A stretch of 64,000 bases of DNA from Semisulcospira habei. Taxonomy: Eukaryota > Mollusca > Gastropoda > Semisulcospiridae. Both the position numbers and the translations under genes were made by a program. Below, one piece after another: positions 30,629-42,926 of this stretch. The notes below the pieces were generated by a model. The model had not been told where the DNA came from. It was given only the letters and a program-made list of their open reading frames with translations, and searched no databases. Numbering within the stretch: position 1 is the stretch's first letter; every line of letters begins with the position of its first letter. Where the stretch lies: the NCBI GenBank assembly GCA_036245525.1, contig BTPG01000005.1, positions 130,364,320-130,428,319 on the forward strand, written 5' to 3'.

Positions 30629-30780
30629 GTTTGACCAGCCTTAGATATTTGGTACTGGTAGAACGCTGGTTTTTCTAGCCCTCATAAGCTACTTTTTAGA
30701 ACACCGGTTTTTACCAGCCTTCGCGAGCCATTTGGTACGGGTAGTACGCCGGTTTTAGTAGCCTTCATAAGCCATAAAAA
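30629..30780. repeat. Diverged minisatellite, 40-45 bp unit
   Basis: CCGGTTTTTACCAGCCTTCG, CCGGTTTTAGTAGCCTTCAT and GCTGGTTTTTCTAGCCCTCA, each followed by AAGCYA and a GGTA-GTAGNACG block. About three units. Confidence 0.7.
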
Positions 30781-30964
30781 GGGCGTTAAAAAAGGGCATA
30801 GAAATGTACGAGCTCATTTGTTTTATTGTGTGATAGGTGTCAGTTTCTTCAGCTGTCACTCAGTGGCCTTTCACACACAATGCTCGCTAAGCTGTCAGAG
30901 AGGTGAAGATTTGGTTTGTACAGCGGAGTCGTAGAGTGCAGCACAGGCTGGGGGTAGAGAATTG

Positions 30965-31390
30965 CTTTTCTCGCTGTGTGTCAATGTACACCATTTCTTT
31001 CTTCTTCTGTTCAGAAGAAGGGCATGGTGTACATTGACGCAGACGTATTCTTGTGAATAAAAGAAAGAAACGGTGTACATTGTCACACAGCATGAAAGGC
31101 ATTTCTCGTGGACAGAAGTAAGAAATGGTGTACTTCGACACACATCGTGAAAAGCATTTCTCGTGAACAGAAGAAAGAAATGGTGTACATTGTCACACAG
31201 TGTGAAAAGCATTTCTATTGAACACAGAAAGAAATGGTGTACATTGACACACACGGCGTGAAAAGCAATTCTCGTGAACAGAAGAAAGAAATGTCGTACA
31301 CGTCACACATGGCGTGAAGAGCGTTTCTCCTGAACAGAAAGAAATGGTGTACATTGACACGCATCTTAGAAAGCATTTTTCTACCTCAGC
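30965..31390. repeat. Minisatellite (about 57-bp unit) with an inverted first unit
   Basis: GAAATGGTGTACATTG, CACACA..GTGAAAAGCATTTCTC and GTGAACAGAAGAAA repeat at about 31008 (partial), 31060, 31120, 31175, 31228, 31283 and 31338. At 30978-31017 the unit occurs reversed (TGTCAATGTACACCATTTCT), giving a palindrome around TTCTTCTGTTCAGAAGAA. Confidence 0.85.
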
Positions 31391-31518
31391 CTAATGCGTG
31401 GAAGGATATAAATCACTACGTGTGCATTTACCACAAGGCTGTTTAGCTCTCAGTCTCAACATGACTGAAAATGTAAATGTACTTAATTATTTATCATTGA
31501 GAAAGAACGCTTCATTTC

Positions 31519-31564
<46 letters not shown>
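31519..31564. repeat. (CT)n microsatellite
   Basis: About 23 CT units immediately before a LINE fragment. Confidence 0.95.
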
Positions 31565-31567
<3 letters not shown>

Positions 31568-32181
31568 GCCCATAAAATTATTAGATCAGATATAGACTAT
31601 GCCTCTACTGTGTGGGATGGTTCGAGCGATGTCAATTTGAAAAGATTGAACTCTCTACATCGGAGAGCTGCCAAACTAATACTCCCTGATCCCAGCTTAA
31701 CTACTGACCCAAAATTGGCAGCATGAAAAATTCTGCGGCCCCTGAAGGATCATTTAACTTTACAATAAGGGAATGGCTATGTTCAAGGCATTAAACGATA
31801 AGCTACCCCCATATATCACAACGCTATTTACCGCCCAGTCATCAACATACTCCAGATCAAGAAAATCCCTTATTGTGCCGCTACCTAGACTTGATCTCTA
31901 TACAACGGGTTTAACGTTCTCTGGCTCTAGCCTTTGGAATGCCTTGCCTAGAAGCGCCACGACATCAGCTACTTTCACCTCGTTTAAAGTCAGTCTCATC
32001 AAGTACTTGTTTTTGTCAGCAGCACCACCGTGACTGTGCACATATTGAAAAATACTATTCTGATTAGATCATTAACTGCATCTATCACAGTTTTCGATTA
32101 CTCAGTTTTATTCAGTACAGCTTGTGTGTAGCTACTATTCACATGACTAATGTCCTAAGCCGCGCAAGCGTGTGTGTGTGC

Positions 32182-32221
<40 letters not shown>

Positions 32222-32612
32222 GCGTGCGTGTGTGCGTGCGTGTGTGTGCGCGCGTGCGTTCGTACCTGCGTTCGTGCGTGTGCGTATATTAGAGACAGAG
32301 AGTGGCGTGCTGAAACGTGCATGCGTATGTATGCGTATTAGGCTGCGTGTTTTCTTATAATAGTACCTTAATTAAACCTCATATGTGATTATGCCCGACC
32401 AGTAAAGCTGGTAATTCCTATGTCACTTCCCTCTTCCATTTTTCTTCTCTATTGGCTTGTGTTTTTCAAGAATTTTGTTTTTGTGTGTGTGCGTGTTCAG
32501 TAGTACTAAATAATTAGTGCGATAGTAATTAATCAGTAGCCGAATAGCAACGGCAAGTTCGAAAAATGGTTATTACCAAAACTTGTACCGTTGTCAAATA
32601 AAGGATCATTGC
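31565..32612 (+). mobile_element. CR1-like LINE, 5'-truncated
   Basis: RT tail readable as IDYASTVWDGSSDVNLKRLN, SLHRRAAKLILPDPSL, then after stops MAMFKALNDKLPPYITTLF and FSGSSLWNALPRSATTSATF. The 3' UTR (with a GT-rich tract at 32169-32280) ends CAAATAAAGGATCATTGCC at 32612. Related to the LINE that starts about 65 bp downstream (compare IDYASTVWDGCSDACIKRLN there). It is a separate insertion, tail to head with the next element. Confidence 0.85.

Positions 32613-32613
<1 letters not shown>

Positions 32614-32676
<63 letters not shown>
32614..32676. repeat. (CT)n microsatellite
   Basis: About 31 CT units between two CR1-like LINEs. Confidence 0.95.
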
Positions 32677-32680
<4 letters not shown>

Positions 32681-33521
32681 TGTCACCATCTTGCAGACAT
32701 GGTTAAACTGTTGATGGAGACTGACCTCAGCGAGGACACTGTGCTTACCCCTGACGTCACTCATCGAGCCATCACCAGCTTTCCTGTTGACGACTGGTCA
32801 TCAGCGCACGATGCCCCGCCCACACCCACCGATCAGTCTGTAGTGATCGCACCTAACGCTGTGCCCTTCTCTCCAGTCGTTACGCTGCCCGGCAACACCC
32901 CTGTCCTCACTTCCCCAGACTCTCCAGACACGCTCTCACTGTCAGTGACAGAGTTAGAACTGACAGAAGCGCTGAGGTTTTGGATAACCAAAGGCTAGGG
33001 TGCTGACATGCACACGGTACCTGATCGGGTGTATGAACTTCCTTGATAAAGTCACCACTCGGGGCGAAAGACTCCCATGAGGGTCTCATCGGCCACGTGT
33101 CCAGGACCAAGGCGAGCCACAGGTTATGTGGAGTTTCGGTTGTGGTTAACAGCCTGGAGAGGGATGGGCTCCGCCAGGTTCTTTTGCCCAAGACACACCA
33201 CATGCAATGACAACCTTACCTCAATCCATACCGGATCGGTCGTCGCCCGGAACAAGGACCGCGCCTTCTGTCTTGCGCCAGGGCAGAGGTGTTAAGTTAG
33301 TTAGTTAGTTATTTGGGTTTAACGCCGAGCAGGCGACTAAGGCCATCTCACGGCGGGATGGGTAAAAATCTGGTCAGCCAGACTAAAAGCAAGGTCTTAA
33401 GACAAGATGTAAATATAGCTTAAAAATGGCAGGCTAAAATGTCGCACAAGTCTTTAAAAGAAGCTTATACAGACTCTCTGAAAAAGGGCAAATAAAAAAT
33501 ATTTACATAGGCTATGAATGC

Positions 33522-36500
33522 TCAGATCTTATTAAAAATATTGCATTCTCTCAAGAAATTGAAGATTTTGTCCGGGGGAACACCCCGGAACAAAACCTTC
33601 AAGGAGTCCGCTGTGAAGTGTTTATATCTCGTGTCAATTAGATCAGCACAATACAGCAAAAAGTGTCGAACAGAAAACTGCTCATCACAGGCAAAACACC
33701 ATGGACGCTCATCCTGTTTAAGTAAGTAAGAGTGCGTAACATACGTGTGCCCGATGTGGAGCCGAGCAAGGACAGTCTCCTCACGGCGGCTGCCGCAGCG
33801 GAAAGGTAGACTGTCGGACAACGTAGGAAGAGCTTCATGAAGCTTGTTCCCTTCCTCTTTGTCCCACTCGGACTGCCACTCGCGGGCTATGTACGCACTA
33901 ATCACAGGTTGAAAACTATAAACAGTCTGTGTGACAGGGACAGGGTCACTGCGGGCACTGTTGGCAGCAGAATCTGCGATTCTGTTGCCTTCGATGACCA
34001 CATGGCCCGGGACCCAAATAAAAATGATGTCATAATATTCCTTCATCAAGTCTGCGTAGAGCTCTCTAATCTGCACCAGCAGTGGATGGTCTATTCCCGC
34101 GCCCTGAAGGGCCTGCAGGGCCTAAAGAGAGTCAGACAGAATCAGGAAGTTCCTTTCCCGAGACTGATAGGCATGCTTGAGTGCCAGCAGAATTGCCTGC
34201 AGTTCTGCACTAAATACAGAGGAATGGTCAGGGAGACGGAGCTTAAATGGGCGTCTAGGATGGCGAGAGGACACTGCAGCCGCAGCCACCCTCCCATCCT
34301 CAGACTTGGACCCATCCGTATAAAGACGACAATAGCCAGGAAAAATTGAAACGAGTTCATTGAGGCTCTGTTGGTATATGGCTGGTGGAGTACAATCCAT
34401 CTTGTGGGCGGTCAAGTCCAGCAAGATGTCAGGAGCTGGTAGCAGCCAGGGTGGAGTGACGTGTTGCAGAGATTCCGAAACTTTGTCCAGGTCCACTCCG
34501 GCCGCCTGCAGATGAGGTCGGACACGGAAGGAAAGTGGACGGACAGCTCCCGGATGGGCATCGTAAATCTCTGCAAACGACGGGGTAAAAACACAATCAT
34601 AGGCAGGATTGTCTGGATGGGCCTTCAGCTTCAGAACGTAGCTGAGCATGAGGCGGATGCGGCGGAGCCTGAGAGAAGGCTCTCCTGCCTCTGCATACAG
34701 ACTAGGAACTGGAGATGTCCTGAAGGCTCCCAGACATATGCGCAGACCTTGATGGTGAATTGTGTTCAGACGCTGTAGAACAGACTTGGAAGCCGAGCCA
34801 TATACCACAGGGCCGTAATCCAGTTTGGACCGAACAAGGGCCCGGTACAGTCGAAGTAAGACAATGCGGTCTGCACCCCAGTCAGTACGACCAACGACAC
34901 GAAGAATGTCGAGGGCCTTCTGACAAGAGGTTCTAAGGTAGTTAACATGGTTGCAGAAGGTCAATCTTTTGTCAAAGATGACCCCCAAAAACTTTGCCTC
35001 TTCGGCCACCTTAATTCGCACTCCAGCAATGCTCAGGCTAGGGTCTGGAACAAATTTCGTCTGGTTAGTAAAATGCACACAGACTGTCTTGAATCCGTAG
35101 AGAGACACCCACCCCTGGATGCGATCAACGCACAGCTGCAAGCGCCTCTCAAGGGACGCAAGCCCTCGACCTCGTGCACACAAAGCAAAGTCGTCCACAA
35201 ACAAAGAGCATTCAGAATCATCCTTAACGGCCTTTACAATGTTATTAATTTTAATACTAAATAAAACAGGAGATAAAATGCTGCCTTGCGGGACACCCAT
35301 CTCCTGTTCAAAGGAGTCGGAGAGGGTGGAGCCCACACAGACATGGAACGACCTGTTAGACAAAAAGTTTTGAATAAAAACGGGCAGGTGCCCTTTAAAA
35401 CCCATGTCCGACAAATCAGACATTATACCATACTTCCAGGTAGTGTCATATGCCTTATCAAGATCAAAGAAAAATGCATAGACATGCTGCTTGTTGACAA
35501 AAGCATCTCGGATATAAGACTTAAAGCGGACTAGATGATCAGTTGTACTACGGAAGCGCCGCACTGGAGGTCAGTGATGAGACCCTGTGACTCAAGATGC
35601 CACACCAGGCGGGCGTTGACCAAGCGTTCCATAGTTTTGCATAAACATGATGTCAAAGCGATTGGCCGATAGTTGCCCGGGTCGGAAGCCGGATCTTTAC
35701 CCGGCTTGGGGATTGGCACAACCACAGCCTGACGCCAAGAGGGCGGAAAATGACCAGTTATCCAGATATGGTTAAAGGCCTTGAGAAGTACAAGGAGTGA
35801 ATCCTCAGGCAGATGTGTTAGGAGCTGATAGTGGATGGTATCTAATCCAGCAGCAGAGTCAGTACATTTCTGCATGGCTTGCTGCAATTCTGAAAACGTA
35901 AAAGGGGCATTATAGTCTCAGTTCCGAGTTATCCGATATAAAATCACAAATACAAGACTCTCGCTTCTCCTTTTCTCTCTGGAAGAAAGGTGAATAATGC
36001 TCTGTTGAAGAATGATGGGCAATGGTGAAGGCAAGCAAATTGGCCACATCCTTTTTATCCGTGACCAAACTGGCACCATCTCTAAGATGGCCGATAGAAG
36101 CCGAGCCACCCCTGCCTCTAATTCTTCGAACAGCCTGCCAGACTTTTTGGGATGGAGTCCTAGAAGATAAAGATGAGACGAAGCTTCTCCAGGAAGCACG
36201 GCGTTCACGTTTAAAAATGTAACGGGCTTTCGCCCGCTGTCTTTTAAATATTAAACTATTTGCTTGCGACGGATCGCGAAAAGCACGTCGCTGAGCAGAT
36301 TTGCGCATTTTTTGGGCCTTGCGGCACTCCTCATTGAACCATGGTACTCTCGGCTTCCGAGGGAGTGATGTGGAAGTTCTAGGGACGGTTTCACCTGCTA
36401 CGTCCAACAAAATAGAAGTAAAACAAAAAACAGGTTCTTCAGCTGACATGACCATCTCCGCTGTAATACGAGACTGACAGAGGGAGGCGAACAGAGGCCA

Positions 36501-37193
36501 GTTCGCTTTCGTGAGATTCCAGCGTCCCACCGGCGAATCTTCCTCACAGCTGACCGATGACAGGACTACAGGGAAGTGGTCACTACCACACAGGTCGTCG
36601 TGAACCTTCCAGTCAAAGTCCAGCATGAGAGAAGGATCACACACAGTGAGGTCTAGAACAGAACTAGAGCATGAACCGGAGTACGAGTATGTAGGTGAGC
36701 CATCGTTAAAGACACATAGGTTAAGTTGAGAAAAAACATCTTCTAACATCTGACCTCTGCCATCATAGTGGTCACTACCCCAAAGGTGAGCGTGACCATT
36801 AAAATCCCCCATGAGAATAAAGGGAGGGGGCAGCTGATTTACTAAGTGAAAAATATCAGTACTACAGACCCGCACGGATGGTGGCAGGTAAACCCTGCAT
36901 ATTATTGTCTTTTTCAAGGTAACCCGAGCTGCGACAGCCTGAAGACAGGTGTCGATGCTAACGGGGCTACATAAAATTTGGCTACTAATGAAAAGAGCCA
37001 CTCCACCCGAGCGCCTCTCTGAATCAGAGCCTTTGTGTATAGCGTAAAAACCATTAAAGGATACAGGGTCAGAAGTCTTCAGGTATGTTTCCTGAAGAGA
37101 TATTACTGAGGGGTTACAGAACTTGACCAAAAGACGTAATTCGTCAAAGTTAGCTTGAAAACCACGACAATTCCACTGAAGCAGAGAGTACAT
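33522..37193 (-). pseudogene. I/Nimb-like ORF2: endonuclease, reverse transcriptase, RNase H
   Basis: From MYSLLQWNCRGFQANFDEL: AP endonuclease (SLQETYL, LMGDFNGHAHLWG, GSDHFPVVLSS), RT (NYRPIALTSCLCKTMERLV, FFFDLDKAYDTTWKYG, GVPQGSILSPVLFSIKINN, CSLFVDDFALCA with intact VDD), then RNase H (LYTDGSKSEDG, FSAELQAILLAL, FIWVPGHVVIEGNRIADSA) and a Cys/His tail (CFACDEQFSVRHFLLYC). Three lesions: frameshift at about 35912, frameshift at about 35568 in the QCGFR-RSTTDH motif, and TAG at 34122-34124 inside RNase H. Few lesions imply a fairly young copy. ORF2 starts about 44 nt inside the end of ORF1. Confidence 0.9.
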
Positions 37194-38568
37194 GATTATG
37201 TATTATATTGGGGTGAATAGTTGTTTCCCCCTTTATCCGTTGATTTGGAAGGAGGTGAAGAAACAGAGGGGGGCCGGCTCCCGAGCCTTCTCTGGTTCTT
37301 CGGAGATGAAGAGGGTGGATTGCCACCGCATCAGCAACGACAACTTCCACTCCCTCCATCCGCTCCTCCAATGCAGCATATTTGTTCTGAAGGGGGACAT
37401 CAGTGTTCTCCTTCTGGGCCCGTGCGCACAGCGGTCCCATAGATTTTTGTGACTTCTGGTCCTTGGCAGCGTTCCTGCCGCTAGAGTTAACGGCCTTAGA
37501 AGGCTGACCAGAGCCAGAAGCCTTTGGGTTAGACAGACTAACAGGTTTGCGTGGGGGCTGAGGCTTAGGGGCAACAGAAGGCGGCACTACCGGACTGGCA
37601 GTGTCCGCCTTCTGCGTTCCCTGGCTCCTCGTCACCACCGGAGGAGGGTTACTCTCCAGGGGCGAGAGGAGCCGAGGCTCCGCCCTCAACCAAGAAGTTG
37701 GGGTTTGACATGCGAAGTCTTTGGTGGGGCGCTTGCCTGCCACCGCTGCACTGAATGTATACACAGATGTGTTAGAGGATGGAGCTGCCGCAGCTGCACC
37801 AGGGCCTTCAACCAGCTTTTTGGCGTCCAAAAAGGACAGCCCCTTCTCCACACGCACTTGCTGAATCCTGCACTCGGATATCCAACGAGGGCATTTTTTG
37901 TCCGAAGCCATATGCGCCCCCTGGCAATTCACACACAGGGGGGTGGCTGTGCAGGACTCAGCAGTGTCCGGGCTTAGTGCAACGGGCGCATGAAGCCTCT
38001 GCCTGACGGCAGGTCTTTTGTCCATGGCCATACTTTTGGCACTTAAAAAGCACCGGAGGGGGAGAGGGACGTACTTTTTCACTTTCAAGGAGTAGTAACC
38101 TCCCCAGATTGTAGTAGGAGGGGTTGGGGTGCCAAACGTCAGGATGATGGTAGGGAGACGGATCTCCCTACCACCTCGCTTGGAAGCGAAGCGCCTGACG
38201 TAAGTCACCCCCTGAGACTTAAGCATCCGTACAAGTTCATCTTCTGACAGTTCTGCCAAAGCTTGATCTTTGATTACGCCTCTTGACGAATTCATAGTTT
38301 TGTGGGGTGTCACCTCCACTGGAGTGTCTCCAATGGAAGAGAGCCTCAGCAGCCCGTTGGAGTGTGCCCGGGTACGGCACTCCACCAGCAAGTCACCAGA
38401 CCTGAGGCGCTGGGCCTCAAGCCTGCCAACACGGCTCCGGAGGGTCTCCCCCACCAGAAGTGGATTCAGCTTGGAAACAGGTTTGTCTGTCATCTTGCTA
38501 TGAACAATGAGAAAGCGAGGCCATACAGCTGACGCCTGAGGCGTCGCCTCCTCACAGTCCGAGTCAGT
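37150..38568 (-). pseudogene. I/Nimb-like ORF1, nucleic-acid-binding gag-like protein
   Basis: Open to the 5' end of the element; the ORF extends beyond into host sequence, so the native start is uncertain (first ATG in the element gives MTDKPVSKLN at 38493). Contains PRFLIVHSK, an RNA-recognition-like middle, a zinc knuckle CVNCQGAHMASDKKC and a Pro/Ser-rich tail. An upstream knuckle (KCQKYGHGQKTC, about 38030-38065) reads in another frame, so two compensating indels are likely. Such ORF1 proteins package LINE RNA. Confidence 0.8.
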
Positions 38569-38581
38569 CAGAGGTGTTAAG

Positions 38582-41544
38582 TGTGTTACTGGTGCACCAT
38601 CACCATCAAAACTCCGTGCCAGAAACAACATCAGCATTGGCACTTGGAACGTCAGAACATTAAGAACGCCTGGAAAGGTAGAGGAACTGACACATGAAAT
38701 GAACAAATACCATTGGACCATTCTAGGACTTTAAGAAGTACGATGGAAGAACCTTGGGGAAACATCAACCCAAGAAAACCACAAACTGTACTACAGTGGC
38801 AGAGAAAACAAACACGAACAGGGTGTCGGATTTCTCGTCCACAAAGACATCGTGAACGCAGTCATGAGTTGTCGGCCAGTCTCCAGTAGGCTTATCACCA
38901 TACGCTTGAGGGCAACCCCATTTAATATCACCATTGTACAAGTTTATGCCCCAACAACAGACTATGGCGATGAGGAAATAGAAGACTTCTATGACCAACT
39001 GCAAGAAGTTCTGGACCAGACCCCCAAGAAAGACATTCTTGTGGTGCAGGGAGACTGGAATGCCAAAATAGGAGAGGACGCTGCTAGGAACTGGAAAGGC
39101 ACATGCGGACGCTACTGCAATGCAGAGACCAACGACAGAGGCTTAAGGCTCCTGGAATTTGCCAGTTCAAATGATTTAAAGCTGATGAACACGTTTGGCC
39201 CGCACAAAGCATCCAGAAGGTGGACATGGCACAGCCCGAACGGAGAGCACCATAACCAAATTGACTACATCATGATGAAGAGACGCTTCCAAACCAGTGT
39301 GAACATTGCCAAGACAAGAAGTTTTCCAGGAGCAGACATTGGAAGCGACCATGACTTAGTGATGATGACCTTCCGCCTAAAGAAGGTCAACAAGCAGGGT
39401 CCCACCAGAATCAAGTTTGACCTCGAGAAGCTGAAAGACCCAGAGGTAGCGGAAGCCTTTCAGGCAAAGATAGGAGAAAAATTCGCACCACTGTTACTTC
39501 TAGGTGCAGAAGACACGGAGTGGACACACTGATTGACACATTTAACACTGTTGTAACCCAAACAGCCAGTGAGATCCTTGGCAAACACCGATAAGCAAAG
39601 AAACCTTGGGTTACAGCTGACATCTTTGTTCTATGTGACAAGCTTCGAGAATTAAAGAAAAAGAAATCAGAGGTAGAAGGAGCTAAACAATACAGGGAAA
39701 TTAACCAGGATTAAAAAAAAGCACGAAAAAGGCAAAGAATAAGTGGATTGAAGATCAGTGTAAACACGTAGAAGAAAATCTGAACAAAAATAATAGCAAA
39801 AAAGCATACCAGCTGGTGAAAGACCTGACCAGTGTAAAACAAGGACGCTCCTCGATCATTCAAGATAGTGAAGGGAACTATCTTACGGAAGACCAAGACA
39901 TACTGAAGAGATGGACAGAGTACTGCTCAGATTTGTACAACCACCGAGCTGCAGGGGACCCAGGCATACTTGTCAACCCACCCATGACCAACAATGGCAA
40001 CTATCCCATCCTCCGAGAAGAAGTAGAGGCTGCAGTGAAGTCGCTGAAAAAAGGGCAGGCAGCAGGAGCAGACAACATCCCTGCAGAGCTAGTCCAAGAA
40101 GGGGGAGAAGACACGATAAGCGCCTTACTAACAATCTGCAATAAGATCTGGCAGTCAGGGTATTGGCCCACACCATGGACCCAATCACTTATAATAACTC
40201 TTCCCAAAAAAGGCAACTTACATCAATGCCAGAACTATCGCACGATCAGTCTTATATCCCACCCAAGCAAAGTCATGTTAAAGATCCTACTGAACAGGCT
40301 GAAGCCACAGGCAGAGGAAATCATAGCTGAGGAACAGGCAGGCTTCAGACCAGGGCGCAACACAACTGAGCAGCTCTTCAACCTGAGAGTTCTATGTGAG
40401 AGATACCTCCAGCACCAGCAGGACCTCTATCATGTCTTTGTGGATTTTAAGAAAGCGTTTGACAGGGTGTGGCATGCAGCCCTTAGGTCCACCATGAAGC
40501 TATACAACATCAATGCCAACCTGATCAAAGTCATAGCAAACCTTTACAACAAGGCCACTAGCGCAGTCTGCTTCAACGGCAAAATAGGAAACTGGTTTAG
40601 GACTACAGTTGGAGTCAGACAAGGCTGCTTGCTCTCACCTACTCTTTTCAACATCTTCCTGGAAAGAATCATGACGGACGCTCTGAAAGATCATGAAGGA
40701 ACTGTCAGTATTGGAGGCAGAACAATCACGAACTTGCGCTTTGCGAACGACATTGATGGCCTTGCAGGAACAGAGAAGGAGCTAGCTCAGCTGGTCGAGA
40801 AGCTGGACAGTACAGCCATTGCATATGGGATGGAAATCAGTGCAAAGAAGACCAAACTGATGACCAATAACGCCAGTGGCATTGACACTGAAATCATGGT
40901 TGGAGGCCAAAAACTGGAAACAGTTAATAAATTCAAATACTTAGGAGCCATTGTGACAGATGAGGGATCAAAACCAGAAATACTGTCCAGGATTGTGCAG
41001 ACAACAACAGCACTGACAAGATTGAAGACTATATGGAAGGACAGAAACATCACACTCTGCTCCAAGATCAGACTGATGCGCTCCTTAGTCATCTCAGTGT
41101 TCTTGTATGCCTGCGAGTCATGGACCCTCACAGCAGACCTTGAAAGGAGGATACAAACCACTGAAATGAGATGTTTTCGAAGGCTGCTTGGCATCTCATA
41201 CAGAGATCACATCACAAACGAGGAAGTGGGAAGCAGAATCAGGCAAGCCATCGGGCCCTATGAAGACTTATTAGCCATTGTGAGAAAACGCAAACTGAAG
41301 TGGTATGGGCATGTCACGCGTTCAGCAGGGCTTGCCAAAACAATCCTGCAAGCACTGTGCAAGGAGGACGAAGGAGAGGAAGACAGAGGAAAAGATGGGA
41401 GGACAATATCTCAGAGTGGACAGAACTGAAGCTGGGCGATACGCTGAGAATGGCAGAGAACAGAGAGGAATGGAGGGAGCTGGTTGCCAAGTCATCAATG
41501 GTACCCCAACGGTCGGCAAGACTACGGGATATAGATAGATAGAT
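38582..41544 (+). pseudogene. RTE-like ORF2: endonuclease and reverse transcriptase, defective
   Basis: Endonuclease from ISIGTWNVRTLRTPGKVEEL (38627), with VQGDWNAKIGED and DIGSDHDLVMMTF. RT with NYRTISLISHPSKVMLKILL, FVDFKKAFDRVWHAAL and VRQGCLLSPTLFNIF. The catalytic motif reads RFANDIDGLAG, with N for the first catalytic D. C-terminal LGISYRDHITNEEV and LKWYGHVTRSAG are typical of RTE-type proteins. Lesions: TAA at about 38733 (ILGL-EVRW), frameshift and stop near 39531, a gap around 39716-39810 and a frameshift near 41365 before RGRQRKRWEDNISEW. Databases often mislabel such endonucleases as craniofacial development protein 2-like. Confidence 0.92.
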
Positions 41545-41929
41545 AGAAGCGCTGATCACCATAGCAACTGACGGCATCGCCTCCACCGCCCTTCCGCCAT
41601 TACCTCCACCTACCCCCAAGTCAGACACCGTGTCGAATGCCGACCGATCCCCTCAAGCAGACTCCGAACTACTCAGTCCCCTAATCTACTCTGAGCCGAT
41701 TAGCGCACCACCCACGCCCGCATTCTCATTCCCTGCCCTCTCCCCTCTGACATCTAACGTCGCACTTACAGGCGATGATAACCTTACCCTTTCCCTTAAG
41801 CCTGTTGGCTCTACTCCCTCTAGACATGTGATCACCACCTGTAGTGTGAATGAGTTGCCCAGCAACCATATCCATGCAACAACCGGCCACTCAAAAGTAT
41901 TAAAGGAAGATGTCTTTTCGGTACAGCCG

Positions 41930-42926
41930 AGATCTAACATACCTGGTCAGACTAAGAGCAGCCGAACTATCAGAACGAGGCCAAACAGTTAAAATCATGT
42001 GGGTCCCGTCCCATGTGGGAATCCTAGGCAACGAACGAGCAGACGGAATAGCGAAGAAAGGCCTCGACCAAGAATCGACCTTCTTCAACCTACCCCTCTC
42101 AGCCAACGAAAGGTCAAGAGCACTCCGACCCGCCTTTCAAAACCTATGGGAACAAGAATTCCATCAGACCAAAAGGGGAAGACGAAAAAATCTAACGAGG
42201 GTACTTAACAACACACCCATCCTCTTTTCAGGCACAAGGAGAGATCAGTCACGGCTAACAAGAGTCCGATTGGGGGGCGAAAGATACCTAGTCCTCCCAA
42301 CCCAAATAATGTGCACATGCGGACTCATTCTTACCACAGAACACATACTGCTAGATTGCCCAAACATAGAAGAAACCAGAACCACAATAGCAGATAAACT
42401 CAACACACCCCTCACCCTAGAAGGCCTCATAAACCCCGACGAAACAACATGGTGCACTACTACCAAACACACAATTCACCTACTCAACAAACACCCCCTA
42501 GTTAAGTACATATAACCAAACATAGAAGATGAACAGAATCACTTATAGGGGGGGGGGGGGTTAGTAAAAACCAACCCCCCCCCCCTCAAACAAAAAGGAC
42601 AACAGCTGGCGAAAATAAAAAATAAAATAATAATAATTAAACAAAAAAAAAGACTGACTACCAAAAGGAGGAAAAGGAACCTACACCACCGGCCAGGAAG
42701 ACGGGAATCCGGACCCCCACGGGAACTCAGGCTCTTCCCCCAACGAACCGGCCTTGTGTGGTGCGGACAGCCATGATGAGAGGCCGAACAAAAAAGCGAT
42801 GCGCGAACATCAGCGACAAACAGGCAAAATATAGACCCCATCCCCCCACCATCCCCGCCCCACCCCCCCCTGGACGAAATCAGCGAGAGCTGGAAGTCCC
42901 TATCCATTTAAAATAGCATAGCATAG
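41930..42926 (+). mobile_element. RNase H-bearing LINE, 5'-truncated, with 11-bp target duplication
   Basis: Flanked by CGGTACAGCCG at 41919-41929 and 42927-42937. Encodes the end of ORF2: RNase H (IMWVPSHVGILGNERADG), a conserved tail FQNLWEQEFHQTKRG and LTRVRLGGERYLVLP, and a Cys/His motif CTCGLILTTEHILLDC, ending KYI at 42513. The 3' UTR contains G and C runs and ends with TAGCATAGCATAG, a tandem ATAGC tail. A different lineage from the I/Nimb-like element. Confidence 0.92.
41941..42515 (+). pseudogene. LINE ORF2 C-terminal fragment (RNase H plus zinc motif)
   Basis: Open throughout in this frame (from about TYLVRLRAAELSERGQTVKI). The RNase H core retains HVGILGNERAD with the final catalytic Asp, but the first catalytic Asp and the whole RT are missing through 5' truncation. 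Unable to act alone. Confidence 0.85.

Larger units (their letters stand above)
33297..38568 (-). mobile_element. I/Nimb-like LINE, nearly full length (5.27 kb)
   Basis: Perfect 13-bp target duplication CAGAGGTGTTAAG at 33284-33296 and 38569-38581, inside the 5' UTR of the RTE-like LINE. The 3' end on the minus strand reads GGCGTTAAACCCAAATAACT with (TAAC)n. It carries ORF1 with zinc knuckles and ORF2 with endonuclease, RT and RNase H. Confidence 0.93.
32976..41544 (+). mobile_element. RTE-like LINE copy 1 (about 3.3 kb without insertion)
   Basis: Flanked by AGAAGCGCTGA at 32965-32975 and 41545-41555 (11-bp target duplication in the CR1-like ORF1). Own sequence is 32976-33296 (5' UTR-like) and 38582-41544, ending with (GATA)n at 41529-41544. 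It contains the minus-strand I/Nimb-like LINE. Confidence 0.9.

Noticed and set aside
32591..32998. Stand-alone 135-codon gene
   Set aside because: Its first residues translate the CT microsatellite and the rest is the start of the CR1-like ORF1, cut by the RTE insertion.
37150..38721. 523-codon protein starting at 38721 (-)
   Set aside because: The first about 50 codons lie outside the LINE, in the flanking RTE 5' sequence; only the part inside 38568 belongs to ORF1.
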